Shown: positions 44,278 to 54,669, counted from the first letter of the stretch. The stretch is 64,000 nucleotides of DNA from Paenibacillus mangrovi (GCF_022898935.1 NZ_JALIRP010000005.1:422505-486504); one strand, 5' to 3'. Made by a program: numbers and translations. The notes: a model not told the origin generated them from the sequence alone.

Positions 44278-44346
44278 CTTAATCTCTTTCGATATTAAAC
44301 TATGAAAATCTTTTGTACTCTCCATTTCTGAGAGATTTCATACCAG

Positions 44347-45066
44347 CTATAGAGGCGTTTTAATAGCTGTCCCTGCTTTTCGGGGGTATTTACCCGGTGT
44401 CGCCCCTGTCTTGTCAATCACGATGATGTGACGTTCCGATTCCTCCACCGGAAGAGTGAACTGTTCCACCCGGTTAAGCTTCCCTTTAAGCTCTTTCAAA
44501 CTTCGGGATGCTTCTTTCACTTCCTCATCCGGACTGCTGCCCTTCATGGCCGCGAAGACCCCTCCTACTTTCACATAAGGAAGGCAGAATTCATTCAGCA
44601 CCGAAAGCTTTGCTACTGCACGCGCTGTAACCAGATCATAATGATCACGATGTTCAGGTTTACGCGCCCAATCTTCAGCCCGGCCATGCAGCGATTGGAC
44701 ATACTCCAAGCCGGTTTCCTGCACAACATGCTGAAGGAAGTTAATTCGCTTATTCAGTGAATCAATAATGGTTAAGTGAAGATGCGGGAAGCATATTTTA
44801 AGCGGAATCCCCGGAAAACCCGCACCGGATCCAATGTCCGCCATCGTCTTCACCTGATTCATATCTACATAAAAGGCAAGAGATATGGAATCATAAAAAT
44901 GCTTCGTATAAACCTGCTCCCGATCTGTAATGCCGGTAAGGTTCATCTTTTCATTCCAGGAGACGAGCTCTTGATAATAGGTTTCAAACTGTTCCAATTG
45001 GGACGAGCTAACCTCGATCCCCTTTTCATGAAGTCGCTGTGTAAAAGCCTCTTGTATATGGTCCAT
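44347..45066 (-). CDS. rsmG: 16S rRNA (guanine-527 N7) methyltransferase RsmG
   Basis: SAM-dependent methyltransferase that modifies G527 of 16S rRNA. Loss of the enzyme gives low-level streptomycin resistance in many bacteria. The 239-residue protein has a Rossmann SAM site MADIGSGAGFPGIPL (about 74-88), a conserved LNKRINFL and VTARAVAKL segment. The ATG at 45066 follows the mnmG stop by 3 bp, the usual coupled arrangement. It is last in the mnmE-mnmG-rsmG unit. Confidence 0.97.
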   Translation of the reverse strand: MDHIQEAFTQRLHEKGIEVSSSQLEQFETYYQELVSWNEKMNLTGITDREQVYTKHFYDSISLAFYVDMNQVKTMADIGSGAGFPGIPLKICFPHLHLTIIDSLNKRINFLQHVVQETGLEYVQSLHGRAEDWARKPEHRDHYDLVTARAVAKLSVLNEFCLPYVKVGGVFAAMKGSSPDEEVKEASRSLKELKGKLNRVEQFTLPVEESERHIIVIDKTGATPGKYPRKAGTAIKTPL

Positions 45067-45069
45067 GCG

Positions 45070-46956
45070 TTAACCTCTTGCGGCTGTTACCCGGTTATAG
45101 TGCTCCAGATAAACCAGTAGAATGGAAATATCCGCAGGCGTTACGCCGGAAATACGGGATGCCTGCCCGATTGAGATTGGCCGGATACTCGAAAGCTTCT
45201 GCCGCGCTTCAATCGCAATGCCTTCGATTTCATTATAATCAATCGTTTCCGGAATCTTCTTCTTATTCATCTTTTTCAGGCGTTCCACGTGGATAAGCTG
45301 TTTTTCGATATATCCGGCATATTTGATTTGAATCTCGACTTGCTCCTTCATTTCCTCAGTCAGGTTGAACGGAGACGGGGAGATTTCTTCGATATGATCA
45401 TGGCTGACTTCCGGACGACGCAAAATCGTCAGCAAATTGCTGCCATCCTGGATTGGCGCAGACCCCAACCGTTCCAGCATCTCATTCACATGGGAAGGAC
45501 CTACTTTGGCTGCCTGAAGGCGCTCAATCTCCTGCTCCACCTTTTCCTTCTTAGCCAGGAACTTCGCGAAACGTTCATCGGAGATCAAACCAATTTCATG
45601 GCCAAGCGGTGTCAGACGCAGATCCGCATTATCGTGCCGCAGAAGTAAGCGGTATTCCGCACGGGATGTCAGCAGACGGTATGGTTCATTGGTTCCTTTC
45701 GTTACCAGATCATCGATCAATACACCGATATATCCTTGCGAACGATCCAGAATGACTGGTTCCTTGTCTTGAACGCGGCGTGCCGCGTTAATACCCGCCA
45801 TGACTCCTTGTCCAGCAGCTTCTTCATAACCAGAAGTACCATTGATTTGCCCGGCAGTGAACAGCCCCGGAATCATTTTGGTTTCAAGCGAAGGCCACAA
45901 TTGTGTCGGAACAACGGCATCGTATTCGATCGCGTAACCGTTACGCATCATCTCTACCTTTTCCAGACCTGGAATGGAACGCAGCATAGCAAGCTGAACG
46001 TCCTCCGGCATACTGGTGGATAGACCTTGGACATAATATTCAGAAGTATTTTTGCCTTCGGGCTCCAGGAAAATCTGATGCTTCGGCTTATCGCTGAAGC
46101 GTACGATTTTATCCTCGATGGATGGGCAGTAGCGCGGCCCTGTTCCCTCAATCATGCCGGAGAACATTGGTGCCCGATGCAGGTTGGCATTAATAATTTG
46201 ATGGGTTTCGAGCGACGTATATGTCAGCCAGCAAGGAAGCTGTTCGTTATCAGAACCTTCGGTCTCATAGGAGAAGAACTTCGGCTTCTCATCGCCTGGT
46301 TGAATTTCCGTTTTCGAAAAATCAATGGTCGATTTGTGAACACGCGGAGGTGTTCCTGTTTTAAAACGAACGAGGTCAAATCCAAGCTCGCGCAAGTTCT
46401 CAGCCAGTTTAATCGAAGGCTGTTGGTTGTTCGGGCCGCTCTCATACGTCATTTCACCCATAATCACTTTACCGCGCAGGTAAGTACCGGTCGTCAAAAC
46501 AACGGATTTGGCGCGGTATGCCGTACCGGTTTTGGTAATTACACCAACGCAGACGCCGTCTTCCACGATCAGCTCTTCCACCATTCCTTGACGCATGGTC
46601 AGGTTCGGTTCCTTTTCCATCGTTTCCTTCATGGTATGCTGATACAGAAATTTATCCGCTTGGGCACGCAGGGCATGAACAGCCGGTCCCTTCCCTGTGT
46701 TCAGCATGCGCATTTGAATATAGGTCTTATCAATATTGCGTCCCATTTCCCCGCCGAGCGCATCAATTTCACGGACGACATGACCTTTCGCAGGTCCTCC
46801 GATCGAAGGATTGCAGGGCATAAAAGCAACCATATCCAGGTTTATCGTAATCATCAGCGTGCTGCTTCCCATACGGGCTGCAGCGAGGGCAGCTTCACAG
46901 CCGGCATGACCCGCGCCGATGACAATCACATCATAGCTGCCGCCATCAAAACTCAT
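45070..46956 (-). CDS. mnmG: tRNA uridine-5-carboxymethylaminomethyl modification enzyme MnmG (GidA)
   Basis: FAD enzyme that with MnmE installs the cmnm5 group on the wobble uridine of several tRNAs. The 628-residue protein has an N-terminal FAD-binding [10 protein letters not shown] (about 13-22), the [11 protein letters not shown]idA signature (about 50-59) and the C-terminal helical domain that recognises MnmE. It lies 52 bp after mnmE and directly before rsmG. Length is normal. Confidence 0.97.
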   Translation of the reverse strand: MSFDGGSYDVIVIGAGHAGCEAALAAARMGSSTLMITINLDMVAFMPCNPSIGGPAKGHVVREIDALGGEMGRNIDKTYIQMRMLNTGKGPAVHALRAQADKFLYQHTMKETMEKEPNLTMRQGMVEELIVEDGVCVGVITKTGTAYRAKSVVLTTGTYLRGKVIMGEMTYESGPNNQQPSIKLAENLRELGFDLVRFKTGTPPRVHKSTIDFSKTEIQPGDEKPKFFSYETEGSDNEQLPCWLTYTSLETHQIINANLHRAPMFSGMIEGTGPRYCPSIEDKIVRFSDKPKHQIFLEPEGKNTSEYYVQGLSTSMPEDVQLAMLRSIPGLEKVEMMRNGYAIEYDAVVPTQLWPSLETKMIPGLFTAGQINGTSGYEEAAGQGVMAGINAARRVQDKEPVILDRSQGYIGVLIDDLVTKGTNEPYRLLTSRAEYRLLLRHDNADLRLTPLGHEIGLISDERFAKFLAKKEKVEQEIERLQAAKVGPSHVNEMLERLGSAPIQDGSNLLTILRRPEVSHDHIEEISPSPFNLTEEMKEQVEIQIKYAGYIEKQLIHVERLKKMNKKKIPETIDYNEIEGIAIEARQKLSSIRPISIGQASRISGVTPADISILLVYLEHYNRVTAARG

Positions 46957-47008
46957 GCATAAAACCTCCTTTTCATATTCGAAAAATAAATTTATATAAG
47001 CGCGTTCT

Positions 47009-48385
47009 TTATTTACCTAAACAGAATTGTGAGAATATTTGATCCAGCAGCGAATCCGATGCCGTATCGCCAATAATCTCACCCAGCTGCTCCCAAGCGA
47101 GCCGAACATCGATCTGGATCATGTCGATCGGAATGAACTGCTCAGCGGCATCATAAGCATCCTGCAGCGATTTATTCGCCTTTTTAAGCAGGGCAATATG
47201 ACGCACATTGCTGACATAAGTCAAATCCCCAGATTCAATGCTACCGCTGAAGAAGAGCTGGGAGATAGCAGCTTCGAGCGCATCGATCCCCTCTTGTGCC
47301 TTCACAGACATCGGTACAATCAAATCCTCCGCATAATACCGCGACAAGATATCCTTATCCAGCTGTGGAGGTAAGTCCATTTTATTCATAATGACAATCG
47401 ATTGTCTACCGCGGATTTGTTCCATTAATTCCAGTTCATCCTCATGCAGCGGCTCACTGGTATTCAGAACAAGCAGAATCAGGTCCGCCTCTGTAACGGC
47501 ATGCTTGGAGCGCTCCACGCCAATTTTCTCCACGACATCCATCGTTTCACGAATACCGGCGGTATCCAGCAGCTTCAACGGAATATTGTTAATTGTAACA
47601 AACTCCTCTATGACATCTCTCGTCGTTCCCGGAATATCCGTTACGATCGCACGATTGGTATGGGCCAAAGCATTCAGCAGCGAGGATTTACCGACATTCG
47701 GACGGCCAACAATGGCAGTGGTAATTCCCTCACGCAAAATCTTGCCTTGCTCGGCAGTCTTCAGCAGCTTCGCTATCCCCTGCATGACCTCGGTACTCTT
47801 TTCCTTGATAAACTCGGCCGTGAGCGATTCGACATCATGCTCGGGATAATCGATATTCACCTCGATATGTGCCATTGTCTCCACCAAAATATGCCGCAGC
47901 TGCCTGATCTGCTCGGACAGAGCTCCCTCCACCTGTTTTAATGCGACAGAGAAAGCCCGGTCCGATTTGGACCGGATCAAATCGATGACGGCTTCCGCTT
48001 GGGACAGATCGATCCGTCCATTCAAAAAAGCACGCTTCGTGAACTCGCCCGGTTCCGCTAAACGGATATCCTGCTGGAGCAGCAGATCCATCACTCTTTT
48101 CACTGAAATGACGCCGCCGTGCGTGCTGATCTCTACGACATCCTCTGTTGTAAAAGAACGTGGAGCGCGCATGACGGTAACCAAAACCTCTTCTACCCGC
48201 TCTTCTCCATCCGGATCAATGATGTGCCCATAATGGACCGTATGCGTCGCCGCCTCGGTCAGCTTGGTTTTACTATGAAAAATCTTCTCCACCTCGGCAA
48301 TGGATTCGGGACCGCTCACACGGATTACCGCGATGCCCGCCTCCCCCACGGCCGTCGAAATGGCTGCAATTGTATCACTAAGCAA
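47009..48385 (-). CDS. mnmE: tRNA modification GTPase MnmE (TrmE)
   Basis: Partner of MnmG. The 458-residue protein has an N-terminal formyl-THF-binding domain and a helical domain interrupted by a G domain with GRPNVGKS (about 227-234), DTAG (near 273) and NKMD. The C-terminal FCLGK carries the catalytic Cys. It is the first gene of its unit, upstream separated from jag by a strong terminator (48500-48547). ATG 48385 gives the conserved [11 protein letters not shown] start. Confidence 0.97.
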   Translation of the reverse strand: MLSDTIAAISTAVGEAGIAVIRVSGPESIAEVEKIFHSKTKLTEAATHTVHYGHIIDPDGEERVEEVLVTVMRAPRSFTTEDVVEISTHGGVISVKRVMDLLLQQDIRLAEPGEFTKRAFLNGRIDLSQAEAVIDLIRSKSDRAFSVALKQVEGALSEQIRQLRHILVETMAHIEVNIDYPEHDVESLTAEFIKEKSTEVMQGIAKLLKTAEQGKILREGITTAIVGRPNVGKSSLLNALAHTNRAIVTDIPGTTRDVIEEFVTINNIPLKLLDTAGIRETMDVVEKIGVERSKHAVTEADLILLVLNTSEPLHEDELELMEQIRGRQSIVIMNKMDLPPQLDKDILSRYYAEDLIVPMSVKAQEGIDALEAAISQLFFSGSIESGDLTYVSNVRHIALLKKANKSLQDAYDAAEQFIPIDMIQIDVRLAWEQLGEIIGDTASDSLLDQIFSQFCLGK

Positions 48386-48499
48386 CGTCTTTCACCTCAT
48401 TTTTCCTGCTGTCATTCCTCCATCGCCCTCTTACTTCTATCCTATCCACCTCGGGGATTGTAAAGACTCCAGGACTGAACAAACAGCTCCTTATCTACG

Positions 48500-48547
48500 A
48501 AAAAAGCAATGACTTCATCAGCTGTGACAGCTGAGTAAAGTCATTGC
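48500..48547 (-). terminator. Terminator of rnpA-yidC-jag
   Basis: GCAATGACTT / AAGTCATTGC plus inner CAGCTG helix, followed on the minus strand by UUUUUU. It lies 34 bp after the jag stop. Confidence 0.92.
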
Positions 48548-48580
48548 ACATCCATGCTCATCTCAGGATATGAATCCCAT

Positions 48581-49285
48581 CTACTTTAATGTAATGACAA
48601 TACGCCGGTTTGGCTCTTCCCCTTTGCTGTATGTCTTCACCTGCGGATGATCCTGCAGTCTGGAGTGAATGACTTTACGCTCCTGTGAAGACATCGGCTC
48701 AAGGACAACCTCCTTGTGTGAACGGATGACGCGGCCCGCAAGGCGGTCCGCCAAATCCTCCAGCGTTTTCTTGCGCCGCTCCCGGAAATTTTCTGCATCC
48801 AGCACAATGCGGATATAGCTGTCCGAATAGCGGTTGGCCACAATGTTGGCCAGGTACTGCAGGGCATCCAAGGTTTGTCCTCTTCTACCAATAATGAGGC
48901 CCAAATCAGGTCCGAATATTTGAAGCGTTGTAACATCCTTGGCATGCTGGACATCTACGGTGACATCCAGGCCCATGCTTTTGCCGACATCTTTGATAAA
49001 CTGTACGGCTTCTTCGTAAGGATCAAGCTCAGTCTTCTCTTCCTCAGCCACCGGCACAGCCGGATCTAATGGCAATGTTGATGCCGTCTTGACTGGAGTT
49101 GGCTCAGGATCAGGCAGCAGCGTTAGCTCAACCTTCGCTTCCTTGACGCCAATCAGTCCCAGGAATCCTTTTGACGGCTGCGTTATGATATTGACCGTAA
49201 CCCGGTCCTGACTTACCCCAAGCTGGGCCAGTCCTTGTCTTACAGCTTCTTCAACGGTTTTTCCTGATACGACGACTTTGCTCAT
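48581..49285 (-). CDS. jag: RNA-binding protein Jag (KhpB)
   Basis: RNA-binding partner of SpoIIIJ/YidC, also known as KhpB or EloR, linked to cell elongation and sporulation. The 234-residue protein has an N-terminal Jag-N domain (about 1-52), an acidic/proline linker (about 55-95), and a KH-II domain with IIGRRGQTLDALQYL (about 130-144). An R3H domain ends it with PNRRIVI. The start overlaps the yidC stop by 4 bp (ATGA). Confidence 0.95.
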   Translation of the reverse strand: MSKVVVSGKTVEEAVRQGLAQLGVSQDRVTVNIITQPSKGFLGLIGVKEAKVELTLLPDPEPTPVKTASTLPLDPAVPVAEEEKTELDPYEEAVQFIKDVGKSMGLDVTVDVQHAKDVTTLQIFGPDLGLIIGRRGQTLDALQYLANIVANRYSDSYIRIVLDAENFRERRKKTLEDLADRLAGRVIRSHKEVVLEPMSSQERKVIHSRLQDHPQVKTYSKGEEPNRRIVITLK

Positions 49286-50178
49286 TTAGATTTTTTGGCC
49301 CCCTTTTTACCTTTTCCCGCATTGCCTTTATTGCTCTTATTGCCTTGGCTGTTGTTCTTTCCACCACTGCCTCCGGCGGAAGATACGGCCGCTACATTCG
49401 CATTCGGCTTGTGATTGCGGTATAAGAAATAGTTCTGTACGATCGTGTACAGGTTACTGTAGAACCAGTATAATGGCAGCGCAGACGGGAACTGGTACGA
49501 CATGAAGAAAATGAGTACCGGATACACCATCATCATGAACTTCATAGCCCCCTGCTGCGGGCTTGGGTTCATTTTCATCATCATGCTGGACTGAATGAAT
49601 GTCGTTGCTGCAGCAAGTATCGGTAGGATAAAGGTTTGGTCCGGCTTACCAAGCTGAAGCCATAAGAAAGAATGATCATATAAATATTTATTATGAATAA
49701 TCGAGTTATAGAGAGCGATAAATACAGGCATTTGCACGATCAGCGGCAAACATCCTGCCATCGGGTTAACTTTATTTTCCTGGAACAAGCGCATCGTTTC
49801 CTGCTGCTGCTTCTCCGGGTTATCTTTGTATTTCTCTTTGATCTTGGCAAGCTCAGGCTGGATCGCCTGCATGGCTCTTGAGCTTCGAACCTGTTTGATC
49901 GACAGCGGCAAAATAAGCGTCCGCACGATAATCACCATAACAAGGACGGCCAGTCCATATTCACCATTAAACCAATGTGCAAACGTATCCAGTGCATACG
50001 AGAAATAATAAACAACGTTTCTCTGCCAGAAACTACCGCTATTTCTCATATCTTCGGTTGTATATGTTATCGAACTACTACCACTGGTACCGCACGCAGT
50101 TAATACCATCACTGCAAGCATCATTACAGCAATAAGCAGGATCAGTTTCCTGCCTCGTCTCGTCTTGAATAGCGACAC
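49282..50178 (-). CDS. yidC: Membrane protein insertase YidC/SpoIIIJ
   Basis: Inserts membrane proteins with or without the Sec translocon; the SpoIIIJ copy is required for sigma-G activity in sporulation. In 298 residues it has a lipoprotein signal (VLTACG, Cys at about 28) and five membrane segments with the conserved hydrophilic-groove arginine in KQVRSSRAMQ. A Lys-rich C-terminus (GKGKKGAKKSK) probably contacts the ribosome. The GTG at 50178 is chosen because GAGGGG lies 7 nt upstream. Upstream in-frame codons overlap no credible gene. No yidD is present between it and rnpA. Confidence 0.95.
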   Translation of the reverse strand: MSLFKTRRGRKLILLIAVMMLAVMVLTACGTSGSSSITYTTEDMRNSGSFWQRNVVYYFSYALDTFAHWFNGEYGLAVLVMVIIVRTLILPLSIKQVRSSRAMQAIQPELAKIKEKYKDNPEKQQQETMRLFQENKVNPMAGCLPLIVQMPVFIALYNSIIHNKYLYDHSFLWLQLGKPDQTFILPILAAATTFIQSSMMMKMNPSPQQGAMKFMMMVYPVLIFFMSYQFPSALPLYWFYSNLYTIVQNYFLYRNHKPNANVAAVSSAGGSGGKNNSQGNKSNKGNAGKGKKGAKKSK

Positions 50179-50251
50179 TTGATAACCCCTCTCTGAACAC
50201 TTCCGTTCAACATAGATCATACCATAATTATATGGACAAAGAAACCAACTT

Positions 50252-50602
50252 TCACCGCGCTGGAGGCCGCAGCAGCGACGCTTTGCGCAGCACATGAAGC
50301 ACGCTTTTTTCCAAGTCCTTATAAGGCATATCCAGCGCACCTTTGCGAACAATAAAAACAAGATCCACATGCTCGATTAGCTTATCCTCTTGATGACGGA
50401 CAATCTCTTTGACGAGCCGACGCATCCGGTTGCGGACAACAGCATTGCCCACCTTTTTACTGACGGAAATACCCACTCTAAATTTTTCTACCTCTTTTTT
50501 GCGGAACCAATACACGACAAACTGGTGGTTCGCAAAAGACTTCCCATGACGATATACGCGGCTGAAGTCCGCTCGGTTTCGTAAACGTAAACTTTTTTGC
50601 AA
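50252..50602 (-). CDS. rnpA: Ribonuclease P protein component
   Basis: Protein cofactor of RNase P, the ribozyme that matures tRNA 5' ends. The 116-residue basic protein contains the family signature RNRMRRLVKEIVR (about 57-69) and an N-terminal LRNRADFSRVYRHGKS. It heads the rnpA-yidC-jag unit. Unlike many Firmicutes it is 340 bp away from rpmH, with a terminator between. Confidence 0.96.
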   Translation of the reverse strand: MQKSLRLRNRADFSRVYRHGKSFANHQFVVYWFRKKEVEKFRVGISVSKKVGNAVVRNRMRRLVKEIVRHQEDKLIEHVDLVFIVRKGALDMPYKDLEKSVLHVLRKASLLRPPAR

Positions 50603-50943
50603 TCATATCCCCTGCCTGCCATCCGCCCTCACTGTTCAAGCGGTCATTTCTTGACAATAAGAAAGCTTTATTTTTTAGCATGACTAGACCAAGAATCTCT
50701 TATCATGCATCCTTCTAATTACCTGCAAATCGATGTTTAAATTTTTACTTCATATAATATAAGGAAAGATCACATTCAGTATCGTCATCCCTCGGCGATC
50801 ATAAACCACCTGCTGCCAAGTTCATCCTTCCCTTTTTTTTGCTCATTTTGAAGCGAATCTATATTAATCCAACTTATAAACGTACCGTATTCCTGCAAAA
50901 ATGAAGAAAAAAAGACCACCGCAGTGGTCTTCATGCACGAAAT
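50603..50943. other. Gene-free interval between rpmH and rnpA
   Basis: No coding frame is credible. It holds the rpmH terminator and presumably a separate rnpA promoter (not placed). Confidence 0.45.
50905..50931 (-). terminator. Terminator after rpmH
   Basis: AAGACCAC-CGCA-GTGGTCTT, a perfect 8-bp stem followed on the minus strand by UUUUUUU. It lies 12 bp after the rpmH stop. Confidence 0.92.
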
Positions 50944-51078
50944 TTACGCACTCAATACTTTTCTGCCTTTCAGGCGACGAGCTGCCAGCACTTTACGGCC
51001 GTTTTTCGTGCTCATTCTTTTCCGGAAACCATGAACCTTTTTGCGTTTGCTCACATTCGGTTTAAATGTCGGTCTCAT
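50944..51078 (-). CDS. rpmH: Ribosomal protein bL34
   Basis: A 44-residue very basic ribosomal protein, with [18 protein letters not shown] and ending GRKVLSA. A GGGGGTGTG SD precedes ATG 51078. It is the first gene on the left side of oriC, transcribed away from dnaA, with promoter candidate 51156-51184 and a strong terminator after it. The usual Firmicutes position and length support the call. Confidence 0.97.
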   Translation of the reverse strand: MRPTFKPNVSKRKKVHGFRKRMSTKNGRKVLAARRLKGRKVLSA

Positions 51079-51155
51079 GTATTGCACACCCCCTTACAGG
51101 ATCTCATAACCTTATGGTTAATTCATTTTCATCTACACAGAAAATGCCTTTATAC

Positions 51156-51184
51156 ATTTAACCATGTCAAGAGCTAAAAGTCAA
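51156..51184 (-). promoter_or_regulatory. Candidate sigma-A promoter of rpmH
   Basis: Minus strand TTGACT, 17 bp, TTAAAT, about 80 bp upstream of the rpmH start. Confidence 0.4.
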
Positions 51185-51277
51185 CTGATCCCTTCCCTCA
51201 TTTACATCAAAATCACAGCGAAAAAAAGGCATCCTCCCTCATTTTATCCAATTTCACCATTTCGCTGTCCCTCTAAA

Positions 51278-51357
51278 AAGAAAAACGTCTATCGAGGTAC
51301 TTTCTCAGATCTACCTGTTCCTTAGACAGCCAGCTGCAGTTTTACATTCGACCTTCA
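51278..51357. repeat. Intergenic stem-loop repeat, copy C (partial)
   Basis: The first 27 bp (from AAGAAAAACGTCTATCGAGG) match copy A at 25 positions. The remainder is diverged, keeping GTCTA / TAGAC and AAAAC / GTTTT arms. It lies between rpmH and the DnaA boxes. Confidence 0.55.
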
Positions 51358-51467
51358 TGAGACTTAAGGCATCTCTCCCTCTTTAATGCTATTGCTCTTT
51401 GGCCTCTCAAGAAAATTGAAAATCCTTGGCCTTCCCCTTGATTTAAGCTCGCTGATATTAAAAGAGG

Positions 51468-51800
51468 TTTTCCACAGGCCGAGCGAAATTCGATTCATAA
51501 AAATCCACAGATCCCACTTATCCACTTGTTCACAAGAATCGCCGCAGCTTTCTCTTTTCCGGCACAAGCTGTGCACAACTTATTTGGTAATTTTAAGGAT
51601 GCTGTCGAAACTTAAACAATTTATAAACAATATATAGTGTTGTGAATACAATTTATACACAACTTATTGAATTTGTGGATAAATTGGACGCATACATTGA
51701 TAAAAAGGGATTCTTTTGCTATGATTATATTACTTTTGGATGTGAATATCTGTTTTCACCCATAATATTATCAACAAGCTGTGGATAAACTTGTGAACAA
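51468..51800. other. oriC, upstream DnaA-box cluster
   Basis: DnaA boxes or near boxes: TTTTCCACA (51468), TTATCCACT (51518), TTGTTCACA (51526), TTATACACA (51653), TGTGGATAA (51674) and TGTGGATAA (51780). A weaker TGTGAACAA is at 51792. Orientation is mixed and the region is AT-rich. With the cluster at 53312-53364 this forms a bipartite origin flanking dnaA. The same boxes bracket the dnaA promoter and can mediate autorepression. Confidence 0.85.
51697..51725 (+). promoter_or_regulatory. Sigma-A promoter of dnaA
   Basis: TTGATA, 17 bp, TATGAT, about 210 bp before the start codon, with DnaA boxes on both sides (51674-51682 and 51780-51788). Confidence 0.7.
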
Positions 51801-51940
51801 TTTTAATTTGTCCACTTTTTTTTATTTTCTCCTAATGTGAAATTGGGGATAAGATTCACCAGCATTCATTTTTTTTCGACAATTCCACTCAAGTGGCGAA
51901 GGCAAAGCCGCATTTGGAAGATTTAAAGGAGTGACAGTCA

Positions 51941-53287
51941 GTGGACAGCCATACTTCCGAATTATGGCAGCAAATCCTATCCATTATTCATACCAAGCTA
52001 AGCAAGCCAAGCTTCGACACCTGGTTTAAAGCAACGAAAGCGATCCAAATGAGTGACCACTCCATTGTCATTTCCGCGCCTACCACTTTTGCTGTTGAAT
52101 GGTTGGAAAGCCGCTATACCAAACTCGTCAGTACGACCATCTTCGAAGTGCTTGGCAAACAAGTTGACGTCAGATTCGTCATCGAAGAGAACAAGCCTGC
52201 AGAAGTGGTTACCCAGCAGCCCGCTCCAGTGCCTCAGGTGACCCAAGAAGAAGCATTCAACCATATGCTAAATCCCAAATACACCTTTGATACATTCGTT
52301 ATTGGATCCGGGAACCGGTTTGCCCATGCGGCATCGCTCGCCGTCGCCGAGGCGCCGGCTAAAGCATACAACCCTTTATTTCTATACGGGGGCGTAGGGC
52401 TGGGAAAAACGCACTTGATGCACGCTATTGGCCATTACATCCTGGAGCATAATCCTGCAAGCCGCGTCGTGTACATTTCTTCCGAGAAATTCACGAATGA
52501 ATTCATTAATTCCATCCGGGACAACCGGGCGGAAAGTTTCCGTAACAAGTACCGCAACGTGGATATACTGCTGATTGATGACATTCAATTCCTTGCTGGG
52601 AAAGAATCGACTCAGGAGGAATTTTTCCATACATTTAACGCGCTGCACGAGGAACAGAAGCAAATCATTATCTCCAGTGATAGACCGCCAAAGGAAATTC
52701 CGACCCTGGAAGATCGGCTCAGGTCCCGCTTCGAATGGGGACTCATTACTGACATTCAGCCTCCGGACTTGGAAACGCGGATCGCCATTCTACGCAAAAA
52801 AGCGAAGGCCGAAAATCTCGACATTCCGAACGAAGCCATGATGTATATCGCCAATCAGATCGATACGAACATCCGTGAGCTCGAGGGTGCCTTGATCCGG
52901 GTCGTCGCCTATTCGTCGCTTACCAATCAAGACGTCTCAACGCATCTGGCTGCAGAAGCATTGAAGGATATCATCCCTTCCAGCCGACCGAAAATGATCA
53001 CCATCCAAGACATTCAACAAAAAGTCGGGGAATACTACAATTTGAAGCTGGAGGATTTCAAGGCACGCAAACGAACGAAAGCCGTCGCCTTCCCACGACA
53101 AATTGCCATGTATCTCTCGCGCGAGTTGACGGATTTTTCTCTGCCCAAAATCGGTGAGGCCTTCGGAGGCCGGGACCACACCACCGTGATTCATGCGCAT
53201 GAAAAAATATCCCAGTCGCTGAAGAATGACCAGGATCTTTTTAAAGTGATCAATAACATTACAGAAAAAATCAAAAATCCGACCTGA
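51941..53287 (+). CDS. dnaA: Replication initiator DnaA
   Basis: AAA+ ATPase that binds oriC boxes and melts the origin. The 448-residue protein has domain I (about 1-85), a short Pro/Gln linker, and AAA+ domain III with Walker A GGVGLGKT (150-157) and Walker B LLIDDIQF. Domain IV carries the DnaA-box helix-turn-helix signature [15 protein letters not shown] start at 51941 is set by AAAGGAG 9 nt upstream. It is followed by dnaN after 204 bp that carry the second box cluster. Confidence 0.98.
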   Translation: MDSHTSELWQQILSIIHTKLSKPSFDTWFKATKAIQMSDHSIVISAPTTFAVEWLESRYTKLVSTTIFEVLGKQVDVRFVIEENKPAEVVTQQPAPVPQVTQEEAFNHMLNPKYTFDTFVIGSGNRFAHAASLAVAEAPAKAYNPLFLYGGVGLGKTHLMHAIGHYILEHNPASRVVYISSEKFTNEFINSIRDNRAESFRNKYRNVDILLIDDIQFLAGKESTQEEFFHTFNALHEEQKQIIISSDRPPKEIPTLEDRLRSRFEWGLITDIQPPDLETRIAILRKKAKAENLDIPNEAMMYIANQIDTNIRELEGALIRVVAYSSLTNQDVSTHLAAEALKDIIPSSRPKMITIQDIQQKVGEYYNLKLEDFKARKRTKAVAFPRQIAMYLSRELTDFSLPKIGEAFGGRDHTTVIHAHEKISQSLKNDQDLFKVINNITEKIKNPT

Positions 53288-53311
53288 ACAAGTTCAAAGC
53301 CTATGCACAAT

Positions 53312-53410
53312 CTATACACATGTGGATAGGCTTAATTTGTTGGGGATTTCCGGGCTTATCCACATATTCAGTGCCCCTACTGCTATTACTATGTTTTAAA
53401 TATATAAATA
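53312..53410. other. oriC, downstream DnaA boxes with DnaA-trio and AT-rich unwinding region
   Basis: CTATACACA (53312), TGTGGATAG (53321) and TTATCCACA (53356) are followed by a GC-rich GTGCCCC, then CTA-CTG-CTA-TTA-CTA (53377-53391). That is the complement of 3'-GAT-type DnaA-trio triplets. AT-rich TTTTAAATATATAAATATAA comes next. The order boxes, GC patch, trio, AT tract is that of the Bacillus unwinding element. Confidence 0.7.
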
Positions 53411-53491
53411 TAACCATAAGAGCTGCGCAAAGAACGAGTTCAAAAAAGGTACTCTCCCATTCAGCTCGAAATTCCTGCTAGGAGTGAAAAA

Positions 53492-54634
53492 ATGAAGATC
53501 AGCATTCTTAAAAATGTCCTTAACGAATCCATTCAGCATGTATCCAAAGCGATATCCAGCCGTACCACTATTCCGATCCTTGGAGGCATCAAGCTGGATG
53601 TCACTCATCAGGGCGTCACTTTGACGGCAAGTGATACGGATATCTCGATTCAGTCGTTTATTCCTGTAGAGGATGACAACAAAACGATCGTACAGGTGGA
53701 GCAACCCGGCAGCGTTGTGCTTCCAGCCAAATTTTTCGTGGAAATCATCAAAAAGCTACCTTCCCAGGAAGTTCAGATGGAGGTAAAAGAGCAGTTCCAA
53801 ACCTTTATCTCTTCCGGTGCCACTGAAATTCAGATGGTCGGTCTCGATCCAGAGGAATTCCCTGTGCTTCCTGACATTGAAGGCAATCAGACGATTTCCA
53901 TTCCGGGCGCACTGCTGAAAAATATGATCCGTCAAACGGTATTTGCCATTTCCACTCAGGAAACGACACCAATTTTGACAGGGGTTTTGTGGAACCTGGA
54001 GAATGATGATCTGAAATTCACTGCCACAGACCGCCACCGTCTTGCGACACGATCTGCCCATTTGGAAGGAACGGAAGAAGTGAAATTCAGCAATGTCGTC
54101 ATTGCCGGCAAAACACTGAACGAGCTGAGCAAAATCGTGCCTGATCAAAATGCTTTGGTTGATATTGTTGTAGCGGACAACCAAGTTCTCTTCAAGCTGG
54201 ACCGCGTATTGTTCTATTCCCGTATTCTGGACGGCATTTATCCGGATACTTCTAGAATTATTCCGACAAGCTATAAAACAGAACTCGTTTTGGACACAAA
54301 AAAATTAAGCGAATCGATCGACCGTGCTTATTTGCTGTCCCGTGAGGAAAAAACGAATATTGTGCGGCTACAGACAATGGAAAACGGGGGCATTGAAATT
54401 TCCTCGAGTTCGTCCGAGCTCGGTAAAGTGCGTGAGGAACTCGATGTGATTGATTTCAAAGGGGAGCCGCTGCGCATATCCTTCAACTCCAAATATATGC
54501 TTGATGTGCTGAAAATCGTGGAAAGCGAGCAGCTGATGATTGCCTTTACCGGCATGATGAGCCCGATTATCCTCAAACCGATGGATGACAGCCAAAGCTC
54601 GTATATCATTCTTCCTTACCGGACCACGAACTAA
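53492..54634 (+). CDS. dnaN: DNA polymerase III beta sliding clamp
   Basis: Ring-shaped processivity clamp that tethers replicative polymerase to DNA. The 380-residue protein has three repeated clamp domains and the conserved C-terminal MSPIILKP...YIILPYR that forms the partner-binding pocket. SD AGGAGTG precedes the ATG. It probably shares transcripts with dnaA and the downstream yaaA-recF genes. Confidence 0.98.
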   Translation: MKISILKNVLNESIQHVSKAISSRTTIPILGGIKLDVTHQGVTLTASDTDISIQSFIPVEDDNKTIVQVEQPGSVVLPAKFFVEIIKKLPSQEVQMEVKEQFQTFISSGATEIQMVGLDPEEFPVLPDIEGNQTISIPGALLKNMIRQTVFAISTQETTPILTGVLWNLENDDLKFTATDRHRLATRSAHLEGTEEVKFSNVVIAGKTLNELSKIVPDQNALVDIVVADNQVLFKLDRVLFYSRILDGIYPDTSRIIPTSYKTELVLDTKKLSESIDRAYLLSREEKTNIVRLQTMENGGIEISSSSSELGKVREELDVIDFKGEPLRISFNSKYMLDVLKIVESEQLMIAFTGMMSPIILKPMDDSQSSYIILPYRTTN

Positions 54635-54669
54635 AAGCTCTGAACTTATGCACAGGAAGGGCGTTAACG

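Larger units (their letters stand above)
43634..44346. other. Gene-free interval between noc and rsmG
   Basis: A 713-bp AT-rich stretch with no credible frame. It contains repeat copy B (44135-44248), the parS/terminator composite (44243-44277) and presumably the noc promoter. Confidence 0.5.
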
